A program made the position numbers and the translations under genes. A DNA stretch of 64,000 nucleotides, taken from contig NC_020504.1 of NCBI RefSeq assembly GCF_000349325.1, positions 2,390,053-2,454,052 on the forward strand, written 5' to 3'. Below, piece after piece: positions 1 through 9,100 of this stretch. Below the pieces are notes generated by a model. That model made no database searches, was not told the DNA's origin, and saw nothing but the letters and a program-made list of their open reading frames with translations. Every line of letters begins with the position of its first letter. Position 1 is the first letter of the stretch. This DNA is from Streptomyces davaonensis JCM 4913 (lineage in GTDB: Bacteria > Actinomycetota > Actinomycetes > Streptomycetales > Streptomycetaceae).

Positions 1-3000
1 GGAGCCGCCGTCGGGCCGTCGGACTCCGCCGGCGCCCGGAGCCGGTCGAACAGGGACGAGTCGCGCACCGCCGGCTGGTCCTTGAACCACTCGTCCGGGT
101 CGAAGGAGACGAACGCCGTTTGGGTGCGCCGCCCGGAGATCAGAGCCTCCAGCGCCGCCATGCCGTCCTCCGGTTCGATGAGCCGGTACCCGCGCTCGCC
201 GAGCTCCTGGGCGAGCCCGATCCGTGCCCAGGGGCCCCAGTTGACGGACAGGGCGGGCAGTCCGCGGGCCCGGCGCCGGTGGACGAGACCGTCGAGCCAG
301 GAGCCGGCGGCGGCGTACCCGGCCTGGCCCGCGTTGCCGAACACGGCGGCGGTGGAGGAGTACGCCACCCACCAGTCCAGTTCGCACCCCTCGGTGGCCT
401 CGTGCAGCCGCCAGGCGCCGAGGGCCTTGGCCCGCCAGACCTTCTCGAGCCGCGCGGCGTCCAGGCCGGCCAGCACCCCGTCGTCGAGGACCACGGCCGC
501 GTGCAGGACGCCGCGCAGGGTGGCGCCGGGTGCTCCGGCCGCCTCGACGAGCCGCCGGGCGGTGTCCTGTTCGGCGATGTCCCCGCGGACGACGAGCACC
601 TCGGCGCCGGCCTCGCGCATCCGCTCGATGGCCTTCTCGGCCTCCGGGGAGGGCGCGGAGCGGCCGTTGAGCACCAGGCGACGCGCACCGAGCCCGGCCA
701 GATGTCCGGCGGTGTGCAGACCGAGGCCCGACAGACCGCCGGTCACGATGTAGCCGCCGTACGGACGGATCACGGGGACGGCGTCGGCGACGGTGACCTC
801 GGTCTCCCCGGACTCGGGCACGGTGATCACGAGCTTGCCGGTGTGCTCGGCGCCCGCCATCGTCCGGAACGCGTCCGCGGCCCGGTCCAGGGGCCAGGTG
901 GTGTGCGGCAGGGGGGCGAGCCGGCCCGCGGCGAACTCCGCGAAGACCTCGTCGAGCAGCTGCCGCATCAGCACCGGGCGGGTGCGGGCCAGCAGGTCGG
1001 CGTCGACCGAGGCGAAGGTGAGGGCGCGGGTGAAGGGCAGCAGGCCGAGGCGCATGTCGTCGTGGAGGTCGCGCTTGCCGATCTCCACGAACCTGCCGTG
1101 TTCGGCGAGGACTTCGACGCCCCTGCGCAGAGCGGGGCCGGTCAGCGAGTTCAGTACGACGTCCACGCCGCGGCCGTCGGTGGCGGCGAGCACCTCGTCG
1201 GCCCAGTCCAGGCTCCGGGAGTCCGAGACGTGCCGGATCCCCATGTCCCGCAGCAGGCGCCGCTTGGCCGGGGTGCCCGCCGTGGCGTGGATCTCGGCCC
1301 CGGCCGCGCGGGCGATGGCGAGGGCGGCCATGCCGACGCCGCCGGTCGCGGAGTGGACGAGGACGTGTTCGCCGGCCGTGAGCCGGGCGAGGTGCCTGAG
1401 CCCGTACCAGGCGGTGACGAAGACCGAGGGCACGGTGGCCGCCTGGACGGGCGTCATGCCCTCGGGGAGCCGGGTGACGAGGCGGGCGGCCGTCGTGACG
1501 TACGACGCGAAGCACCCCCAGCCGGAGGCCACGACCAGGTTCCCGACCGCGAAGCCGGCGACGTCCGGGCCGACCGCGCTGATCCGGCCGGCGCACTCGG
1601 TGCCGAGCGGCTGGTCGCCGTCGCCCTGGCCGGCGTAGACGCCCATCGCCTTGAGCGTGTCGCTGAAGTTCAGTCCGGCGGCGCGTACTTCGATCTCCAC
1701 CTCGCCGGGTCCCGGCGGCCGGCGGTCGAAGGCCCGCAGCTCCAGCGCGTCTAGCCGGCCCGCGCGCCGGGTGACCAGCCGGAAGCCGTCCTCGCCGTAG
1801 CGGGCGGTGCGACGGGCCGGCGGGCGGGCGGGGTCGGACAGCGGGGCCGGCACGAAGCGGGCAAGGTGGCGTTGCCGGTCGCGGTGGGCGATGTCGTCCT
1901 CACCCGGGTCGCCGAGCAGTTCCTGGAGCACGCTGCCCGGGTCGCCGCCCCGCGGGTCGAGGTCGAGGAGGGTGGTGCGCAGGGCGGGGTGCTCGAAGCC
2001 GAGCGTCCTGGCGAAGCCGCGCACGGCGGTCTGGGCGAGTGTCACGGGCTCGTCCGGCCGCACCGCGTTCGCCCCGTGCGTGACCAGCCACAGCCTCGGC
2101 CGCTCGGGGGTGCCGGAGGCCTCCAGGGCCGCGTCGAGCCCGTTGACCAGTTCGGTGAGCCGCAGGGTCCTGCGCTGTGCCGTCTCGGCGGGGTCCGTCT
2201 CCTCGTCGTCCGGCGGCATGAGCACCACGACGCCCCGGGGTGCCGCGGCGGCCACCGCGCCGGTGAGCGCCGCCGCGCCCGCGTCGAGGTCGAGGAGCAC
2301 GCACTGTCCGCCGGCCGCGGTCAGTGCCGTGCGCAACCGTTCGGCCTGCGGGATGCCGCCGGGCTCCGTCACGAGCAGCCAGCCGCCCGCGGCGGACGGG
2401 GAGTCGGGGGTGAGCGCGGGAGCGGGCTCCCAGGTCTGCTCGTACAGGCGGTCGTCGAGCGGATGCCGGTCGGGCGCCCGGGAGACGTCCAGGACCTCCA
2501 CGCCCCGTGCGGAGACCAGCACCCGGCCCTCGTCGTCGAGGAGTTCGACGTCCCCGAGGAGCCCGCCGCCGTCGGCGCCCCGGCTCAGCCGGCTGCGCAC
2601 CAGGCTTCCGGTCGCGGGGTCCGCCCAGCGGCGCAGCGAGCGCACTCCGACCGGCAGCAGCGCGCGGGACGCGCCCGGGTCGGACGCCGCCGGCACGGCT
2701 CCGAGCAGCTGCATGCACAGGTCGAGCCGGACGGGGTGCAGCAGCGGCCGCCGCAGCCCCACTCCGGCCTGCTCCGGTACGGCGATCCGGCCGACCGCGG
2801 CCTCGGACCGGCCCTCGGCCAGCCGAACGGACGTCACGCCCTGGAAGGCGGGCCCGTGCTGCTGCCCCGCGGCGCGCATCCAGGCGTACAACGTCTCGGG
2901 TTCCAGCGGGACTCGGTGCTCGGCCTCCAGCGCGGGCAGGTCGCGCGCCGGGGGGCGCGGCGCCTCGGCGGCGACCTTGGCGACGGCCTCGGCGTGGGTC

Positions 3001-6000
3001 ACCCAGGCGCCGGTGTGGTCCCGGGTGCGGATCTCGATACGGCCGACGCCCGGTCCTTCCTCGGTCAGGACCGTGCTGACGGTGACCGTGCCGTCGACCA
3101 CGAGCAGCGTGCGATAGGCGATGTCGTGGAGCTCGATGTCGTCGGGCGCGGCGTCCAGCGCCTCGCTCGCGGCGGCCAGGGCGGCCTCGCAGTACGCGGT
3201 CCCGGGGACGACGACGCTGCCGGCGACCCGGTGGTCGGCGAGCCAGGGCAGCCGCCGCTCGGACAGCGGCGTCTGCCACACGTGTTGCACGGGCGAGCCG
3301 GGCACGACGACCCGGGAGCCGAGCAGGGGATGCGTGCCGGGTTCCGACGGGCCGGCCTCGGCCCCGGTGTCGTACCAGTACCGCTCGCGCTGCCAGGCGG
3401 TGGTGGGTAGGTCGGCCAACTCGCCGTACGGGTGCAGGCGTTCGAGATCGACGGTGATCCCGTGGGCGTGCAGCAGGCCGAGTGCGGACAGCAGCGCGGT
3501 CCGGGTGGGTTCACCGCGGCGGAGGCTTCCGGTGACGAGGTGGTCGCCGACGCCTTCCGCGCCGAGCGTCTCCCCGATCGAGTGCGTGACGACCGGGTGC
3601 GGCGAGACCTCGACGAAGACCCGGAACCCGTCGCCCGCCGCCGCCGCGATCGTCTGGGCGAAGCGGACCGGGTTGCGCATGTTCGCCACCCAGTAGTCGG
3701 CGTCGCAGGCGGCCGTGGTGTGCGGGTCGGGCAGGGCGGTGGAGTAGAAGGTGACGGCGTGCTCGGCGGGGTTCAGGTCGCCCAGCAGGGCGCGGAGTTC
3801 GGGCAGGAGCGGGTCCACGTGCGGGGTGTGGGCCGCGACGGTGACGCCGGGAACCGGGCGGGCCAGCAGACCTTCGGACCGCCACTGCTCGACCAGGGGC
3901 ATGACGTCCTCGGCGACGCCTCCCACCACGGTGGAACGGGGTGAGGCGCTCACGGCGACCGTGACGCCCGAGACGGCCGCCAGCCGCTCCTCGACCTCGT
4001 CGGCGGGGAGTTCGACCAGGGCGATCATGCCGCCGCCGGACCGTTCGCCGAAGAGCCGGGAGCGGCGGCAGATGACCCGGGCGCCGTCCTCGGGACTGAG
4101 CGCCCCGCTGACCACGGCCGCCGCCGCCTCACCCATGGAGTGGCCGAGCACGGCCGCGGGTTCCAGGCCCCGGGAGCGCCAGACGGCGGCGAGGCCCACC
4201 TGGAGGGCGAACACGGCGGGCTGGACGTGCTGCATCGGGGCGTCGCCGAGGTCCCGCCCGGTGATCAGCTCGCGCAGACCGATCCCCGACTCGGCCCGCA
4301 CCACCGGTTCGATGGCGTCGATGACCGCCGCGAACTCCGGTTCGCCGTACAGCAGTTCGCGCCCCATGCCGGTCCACTGGGAGCCCTGCCCGGAGAAGAC
4401 CCACACCGCTCCGGCGCCGGCCGACGGCAGCACCCGGGTCCCGGCCGACTCGTCGGCGGCCAGTGCCGACAGGCCCTGTCGCAGACCGTCGGCGGTGTCG
4501 GCGACCAGCGCGGCCCGGACGTCCCGGTGGGTGCGGCGGCGGCCCAGGGTGTGGGCGAGGTCCGGCAGTACCGCGTCCGGGTGGTGCGTGAGCCAGTCGG
4601 CGAGACGCTCGGCGCCCGCGCGCAGGCCGCGGTCGTCGGCGCCGGAGAGCTGGAACAGCCAGGGCCCCTCCCGCTCGGCGGACCGGGCCTCCTCGGACGC
4701 CGGGGCCTCCTCGACGACGACATGGGCGTTCGTCCCGCTGATCCCGAACGCGCTGACCCCGGCCCGGCCCGGCCTGCCCCGCTCCGGCCAGGGCACACCG
4801 TCGCCGGCGAAGGCGAGCCGGGCCGCGCGTTCGCTGATCCTGGGGGTCCTGCGCGCCAGGTGGAGGTGGGCGGGGATGTGCCGGTGACGCAGTGCCAGCA
4901 CCGTCTTGATCAGGCCCGCGACGCCCGCGGTCGCCTCGGTGTGCCCGATGTTGGTCTTGACCGAGCCGACGACGAGGGGCCGGTCGGGGTCCCGGCCGGG
5001 CCCGAAGACATCGGCCAGTGCCTCCAGTTCGATGGGGTCGCCGAGCGGTGTTCCGGTGCCGTGCCCCTCGATGTAGTCGATGTCGTGCGGGGTGAGGCCC
5101 GAGCGTTCCAGCGCCTTGCGGATCGCGGCGCGCTGGGCCAGTCCGTTGGGCACGGTCAGTCCGCTGCTCGCCCCGTCCTGGTTGACGACGGTGCCCCGGA
5201 GGACCGCCAGCACGCGGTCCCCGTCGCGGGCGGCGTCGGCGAGCCGCTTGAGAACGACCACTCCGCAGCCCTCACCCCGGCCGAGGCCGTCGGCGGAGGC
5301 GTCGTAGGCCTTGCACCGTCCGTCCGGCGCGAGCGTGCCGAAGCGGGACAGGGAGATGCTGGACTCGGGCATCAGCATGAGGTTCGTGCCGGCGGCCAGC
5401 GCCAGGTCGGCGTCCCCGGTGCGCAGGGACTGACAGGCCAGATGGACCGCCGTCAGCGAGGAGGAGCAGGCGGTGTCCACCGCCATGGCCGGTCCCTGGA
5501 GGCCCAGCTGGTAGGCGATCCGGCCCGCGGCGACGTTGTGCACGCTGCCGGTGACGGTGTAGGCGTCCACGTCCTGCGGGGCCAGCGCGCCGAAGTGCCG
5601 GATGCCGTACTCGTGCAGGGTGATGCCGACGAAGACACCGCCGCGCTGCCCGTGCAGACGGTCGGCGGGCAGCCCGGCGTGTTCGAGGGCCTCCCAGGTG
5701 ACCTCCATCAGCAGCCGCTGCTGCGGGTCCATCGCGGCGGCCTCACGCGGCGAGATGCCGAAGAACGCCGCGTCGAACGTGTCCGGCTCCCAGTGCGTCA
5801 GGAAGCCGCCGGAGGCGGACCGGATGGTGCCGGGCACGGTGAAGTCGTCGCACAGGAAGTCGGCGGCGTTCCAGCGGGCGGCCGGGACCTCGACGACGGC
5901 GTCCCGGCCCTCGGCGAGCAGCCGCCAGTAGTCCTCGGGGCCGTCGACCCCGCCGGGCAGCCGGCAGCCGACGCCGATGACCGCGACCGGCTCGGTGAGC

Positions 6001-6104
6001 CGGCCCTCGGCCGCGAGCGCCCTGCGCTCCAGCTGGTCGATGGTGTCCAACGCGCGCTGGAGGACGGCCCGTCGGTCCCCCTGCTGCATGTCCGTACTCG
6101 TCAC
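1..6104 (-). CDS. Type I polyketide synthase module KS-AT-DH-ER-KR (partial, runs off left edge)
   Basis: Extends and fully reduces a polyketide chain. At least 2034 codons are visible; the C-terminus (ACP expected) lies outside. Domains by approximate residue: KS 30-460 with TACSSSL near 210, HGTGT near 347 and NIGHTE near 385; AT with GHSMGE near 653 and VAAH specificity segment near 755; DH with HRVAGSVVVPG near 958 and Asp of LDLCMQ near 1129; a structural KR half; ER with HSATGGVGMAA near 1581; KR with TGGLSGLG near 1787. The KR active site reads Y-A-A-A-G, so the usual catalytic Asn is Gly. I chose GTG at 6104 because it forms a GTGA overlap with the upstream stop; ATG at 6089 is the alternative. 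Third gene of a coupled PKS operon. Domain order and FSGQGSQW-type AT start resemble mycocerosic-acid-synthase-like enzymes. Product unknown. Confidence 0.95.
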   Translation of the reverse strand, partial: MTSTDMQQGDRRAVLQRALDTIDQLERRALAAEGRLTEPVAVIGVGCRLPGGVDGPEDYWRLLAEGRDAVVEVPAARWNAADFLCDDFTVPGTIRSASGGFLTHWEPDTFDAAFFGISPREAAAMDPQQRLLMEVTWEALEHAGLPADRLHGQRGGVFVGITLHEYGIRHFGALAPQDVDAYTVTGSVHNVAAGRIAYQLGLQGPAMAVDTACSSSLTAVHLACQSLRTGDADLALAAGTNLMLMPESSISLSRFGTLAPDGRCKAYDASADGLGRGEGCGVVVLKRLADAARDGDRVLAVLRGTVVNQDGASSGLTVPNGLAQRAAIRKALERSGLTPHDIDYIEGHGTGTPLGDPIELEALADVFGPGRDPDRPLVVGSVKTNIGHTEATAGVAGLIKTVLALRHRHIPAHLHLARRTPRISERAARLAFAGDGVPWPERGRPGRAGVSAFGISGTNAHVVVEEAPASEEARSAEREGPWLFQLSGADDRGLRAGAERLADWLTHHPDAVLPDLAHTLGRRRTHRDVRAALVADTADGLRQGLSALAADESAGTRVLPSAGAGAVWVFSGQGSQWTGMGRELLYGEPEFAAVIDAIEPVVRAESGIGLRELITGRDLGDAPMQHVQPAVFALQVGLAAVWRSRGLEPAAVLGHSMGEAAAAVVSGALSPEDGARVICRRSRLFGERSGGGMIALVELPADEVEERLAAVSGVTVAVSASPRSTVVGGVAEDVMPLVEQWRSEGLLARPVPGVTVAAHTPHVDPLLPELRALLGDLNPAEHAVTFYSTALPDPHTTAACDADYWVANMRNPVRFAQTIAAAAGDGFRVFVEVSPHPVVTHSIGETLGAEGVGDHLVTGSLRRGEPTRTALLSALGLLHAHGITVDLERLHPYGELADLPTTAWQRERYWYDTGAEAGPSEPGTHPLLGSRVVVPGSPVQHVWQTPLSERRLPWLADHRVAGSVVVPGTAYCEAALAAASEALDAAPDDIELHDIAYRTLLVVDGTVTVSTVLTEEGPGVGRIEIRTRDHTGAWVTHAEAVAKVAAEAPRPPARDLPALEAEHRVPLEPETLYAWMRAAGQQHGPAFQGVTSVRLAEGRSEAAVGRIAVPEQAGVGLRRPLLHPVRLDLCMQLLGAVPAASDPGASRALLPVGVRSLRRWADPATGSLVRSRLSRGADGGGLLGDVELLDDEGRVLVSARGVEVLDVSRAPDRHPLDDRLYEQTWEPAPALTPDSPSAAGGWLLVTEPGGIPQAERLRTALTAAGGQCVLLDLDAGAAALTGAVAAAAPRGVVVLMPPDDEETDPAETAQRRTLRLTELVNGLDAALEASGTPERPRLWLVTHGANAVRPDEPVTLAQTAVRGFARTLGFEHPALRTTLLDLDPRGGDPGSVLQELLGDPGEDDIAHRDRQRHLARFVPAPLSDPARPPARRTARYGEDGFRLVTRRAGRLDALELRAFDRRPPGPGEVEIEVRAAGLNFSDTLKAMGVYAGQGDGDQPLGTECAGRISAVGPDVAGFAVGNLVVASGWGCFASYVTTAARLVTRLPEGMTPVQAATVPSVFVTAWYGLRHLARLTAGEHVLVHSATGGVGMAALAIARAAGAEIHATAGTPAKRRLLRDMGIRHVSDSRSLDWADEVLAATDGRGVDVVLNSLTGPALRRGVEVLAEHGRFVEIGKRDLHDDMRLGLLPFTRALTFASVDADLLARTRPVLMRQLLDEVFAEFAAGRLAPLPHTTWPLDRAADAFRTMAGAEHTGKLVITVPESGETEVTVADAVPVIRPYGGYIVTGGLSGLGLHTAGHLAGLGARRLVLNGRSAPSPEAEKAIERMREAGAEVLVVRGDIAEQDTARRLVEAAGAPGATLRGVLHAAVVLDDGVLAGLDAARLEKVWRAKALGAWRLHEATEGCELDWWVAYSSTAAVFGNAGQAGYAAAGSWLDGLVHRRRARGLPALSVNWGPWARIGLAQELGERGYRLIEPEDGMAALEALISGRRTQTAFVSFDPDEWFKDQPAVRDSSLFDRLRAPAESDGPTAA

Positions 6105-9100
6105 AGGGGGCCCAGTCTTTCCGTCAGGCGGCGGATGAGTTCGTCCTCCGAGAGATCGTCGGTGGGGGATGTCCCGGAGGGGGACGTGCTGCTTGCGGGA
6201 GTGGTGGGGCGTGGGGTGCCCTCGGCGGGTGGGGTGTCCTCGGCGTCGTCGCCGCCGAGTTCCGTCAGCAGGTACTCCGTCAGCGACTCGACCGTCGGGT
6301 AGTTGAACACCGCGGCGGCGGGGAGGTCGCAACCCAGGTCGCGGGAGAGCCGGACCTGGGTCCTGCTGGCCGTCATCGAGTCCATGCCGATCTGGAAGAA
6401 CCGCTGGTCCGTGCCGAGTTGGCGCGGCGATTCGAAGCCGAGCAGATCCGCGACGGTCGCCCGGACGAACTCGGTGAGCAGTCGGCCGCGGGCCTCGCCG
6501 GTGGCGGCGAGGACACGGGCGGCCTCCTGGCCGGGGGCGGTACGCCGGCCGGCCGTGGCGCGTGCCGGGGCGACCTCGTCGATCAGGTGCAGGGCGATGC
6601 GGGAGCGGTAGGCCTCGGCCAGGGTGGGCCAGTCGACCGAGGCGACGACGGTGTGGATGTCGTCCGCGAAGAGCAGGGAGTCCAGGGCGCGGACGGCGAG
6701 GGTGTCCGGCATGGGCCGCAGTCCCGAGTCGGACATCAGCTCGCTGTAGTGGACCTGCCCGAAGGCCTCTCCCCAGATACCCCAGTCGATCACCAGCGCC
6801 GGCCGGCCGAGGGCGCGGCGGTGGCGGGCGAGGGAGTCCAGGAAGTAGTTGGCGGCCGCGTAGTGGGTCAGTCCGCGGGCGCCGAGCAGCGCGGCGGTGG
6901 AGGAGAACAGCACGAAGTGGCGGACGTCGTGGCCGGCGGAGAGCCGGTGCAGCAGGACGGAGCCGTCGACCTTGGGCCTCAGCATGAGGGCGACGTCCTC
7001 GTCGGTGAGGTCGGCGAGTTCCGTGTAGCCGCCGGCCATCGCCGCGTTGAAGACGCCGTGCAGCTCGGGCAGGTCGGCGCCGAATCGGGCGAACAGCTCC
7101 GTCATGGCCCGCTCGTCGGCCACGTCGGCCCTGACCTCGGTGACCGCCGTGCCCTGCGCCCGCAGCCGTGCCGCGGTGTCGGCGGCGGCGCCGGTCAGTC
7201 CGCCGCGGGTCAGCAGGACCAGGTGGCGGGCGCCGAGGGTGGCCAGCCGGTCGACGAGGCTCGGGCCGATGGAGCCGCCGGCGCCGACGACCAGGTGACA
7301 GCCGCCGGGATCGAGCGTCCCGGTCGTACCGGCGTCGAGCTTGCCGCGCACGAGGCGGGTGACGTAGCGCTCGCCGCCGCGGAAGGCGACCTGGTCCTCG
7401 CCGTCGGAGCGGGTCGCCTCGGCGCACAGCAGCCGGGCCGCCGCGGCCGGGGAGGTGTCGTCGAGGTCGGTCAGCGAGCCCCAGATCTCGGTGAGTTCGA
7501 CGGCGAGGCCACGTCCCAGCCCCCACAGGACGGCCTGGGCGGGCACGACGCGGGTCTCGTCGGCGACGGTCTGCGCGTAGCGGGTGACCAGGTGCAGGCG
7601 GGCCCGTCCGCGTCCCGGTCCGGCCAGCAGCCGGGCCAGCCGCAGCAGTTCGACGGTCAGCCGGTTCGCCCAGCGCGGCGATTCGGGCTCGTCGTCCGGG
7701 CTGTCGAGCGCCGCGCAGTACAGGACGTGGTCGACGTCCGCCACGCCGGGCAGCCGCGCGGCCAGTTCCTCGGACGTGAGGTCCCGGAGGTCGCTCGCGG
7801 GTACGACGGTGACGGTGCCGCCGTGGGCGGCGACCTGTGCGCGGACGGCGTCGCCGATGCCGCCGCCGTCGACGACGAGCCATCGTCCGGCGTCACCGGC
7901 GGGGCCGTCGGGCAGCGGCAGCGGCCGCCATTCGGTCCGGTAGACCCAGTCGGCGGGCACTCCGCTCTGCTCGTCCTCGGCCAGCCGGGCGTCGGCGAGC
8001 AACTGCCACGGGCCGTCCTCGGCACGCCGGTGCAGCTGCCAGTCGGCCGTGCCGGGGCCGGTGCGGCGCACCGTGGTCTGGAGGCGGGTCGTGTCCGCCC
8101 GTGGGGGCTCTTCGCGCGCGGCGAAGTCCGTCACGGCGGACGAGTCGAGCCCCATCGCCCCGGCGGCGGCCCAGGCGTGTTCCAGGCAGTACTGCCGGTC
8201 GAGTGCGGTGCCGGGTTCGACGGGCTTCTCCCACACGCGTGCGTCGGGGAAGGCAGCGAGTTCCGCCGGTGTGCCGAGCGTCGGGTGGGCGGTGCGCCGG
8301 AGCACCGCGGCGCCGGCCCGCCAGTGGCGGCGGTGCGCGAAGGCCGTGGGCGGCAGCGCGGCCAGTTCGCCCGCGGGGTGCAGGCGGGGCCAGTCGAGCC
8401 GCACGCCCTGGCAGTGCAGGGCGCCGAGGTGGGCGAGCAGGGTGGCCCGCTCGGGCTCGTCGCGGCGCAGCGAGGCGACCACCACGGCGTCGTCGGCGTC
8501 CGCCGCGTCCAGCGTCTGCCGCAGGGCGTGGCGGACGACCGGGTGCGGCGAGAGCTCGGCGAACAGCCGGTGACCGGCGGCCGCGGCGGCGGCCACGGCG
8601 GCGCCGAACCGGACGGGGTTGCGCAGGTTCGCCACCCAGTGCGCGGTATCGAGGACGCCGGTGTACCGGGAGCCGTCGTAGGTGCTGCTGTAGAAGGGGA
8701 TCTCGGGCTCCGCCCACCTCAAGTCGGCGATGTCCGACCGCAGTCGGTCGCACAGCGGGTCCATCGCCGGGCCGTGGAAGGCGACGTCGGAGGCGAGCCT
8801 GCGCGCGATGACACCGGCCGCCGTCGCGTCCGCCACCAGGGCGTCCACGGCCTGCGGCGGCCCGGACACGACGGTGGAACGGGGGGCGGCGAGGATGGCG
8901 GCGGTCAGGCCCTCGTGCCCGGCGAGCAAGCGCTCGGCCGCCTCGGCGTCGAGGTCCAGCGCGGCCATCGCGCCACGGCCCGCGACGGCGCGCAGCAGCC
9001 GCGACCGGCGGCAGACGAGCCGGGCTCCGTCCCGGCGGTCGAGCGCTCCGGCGGCGACGGCGGCGGCGATCTCCCCCATGGAGTGGCCGATCACGGCGGC

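Noticed and set aside
120..1754. Long plus-strand reading frames across 1-13,000
   Set aside because: They mirror the PKS genes in another frame, are full of Gly/Ala/Arg with no family motif, and have no ribosome sites.
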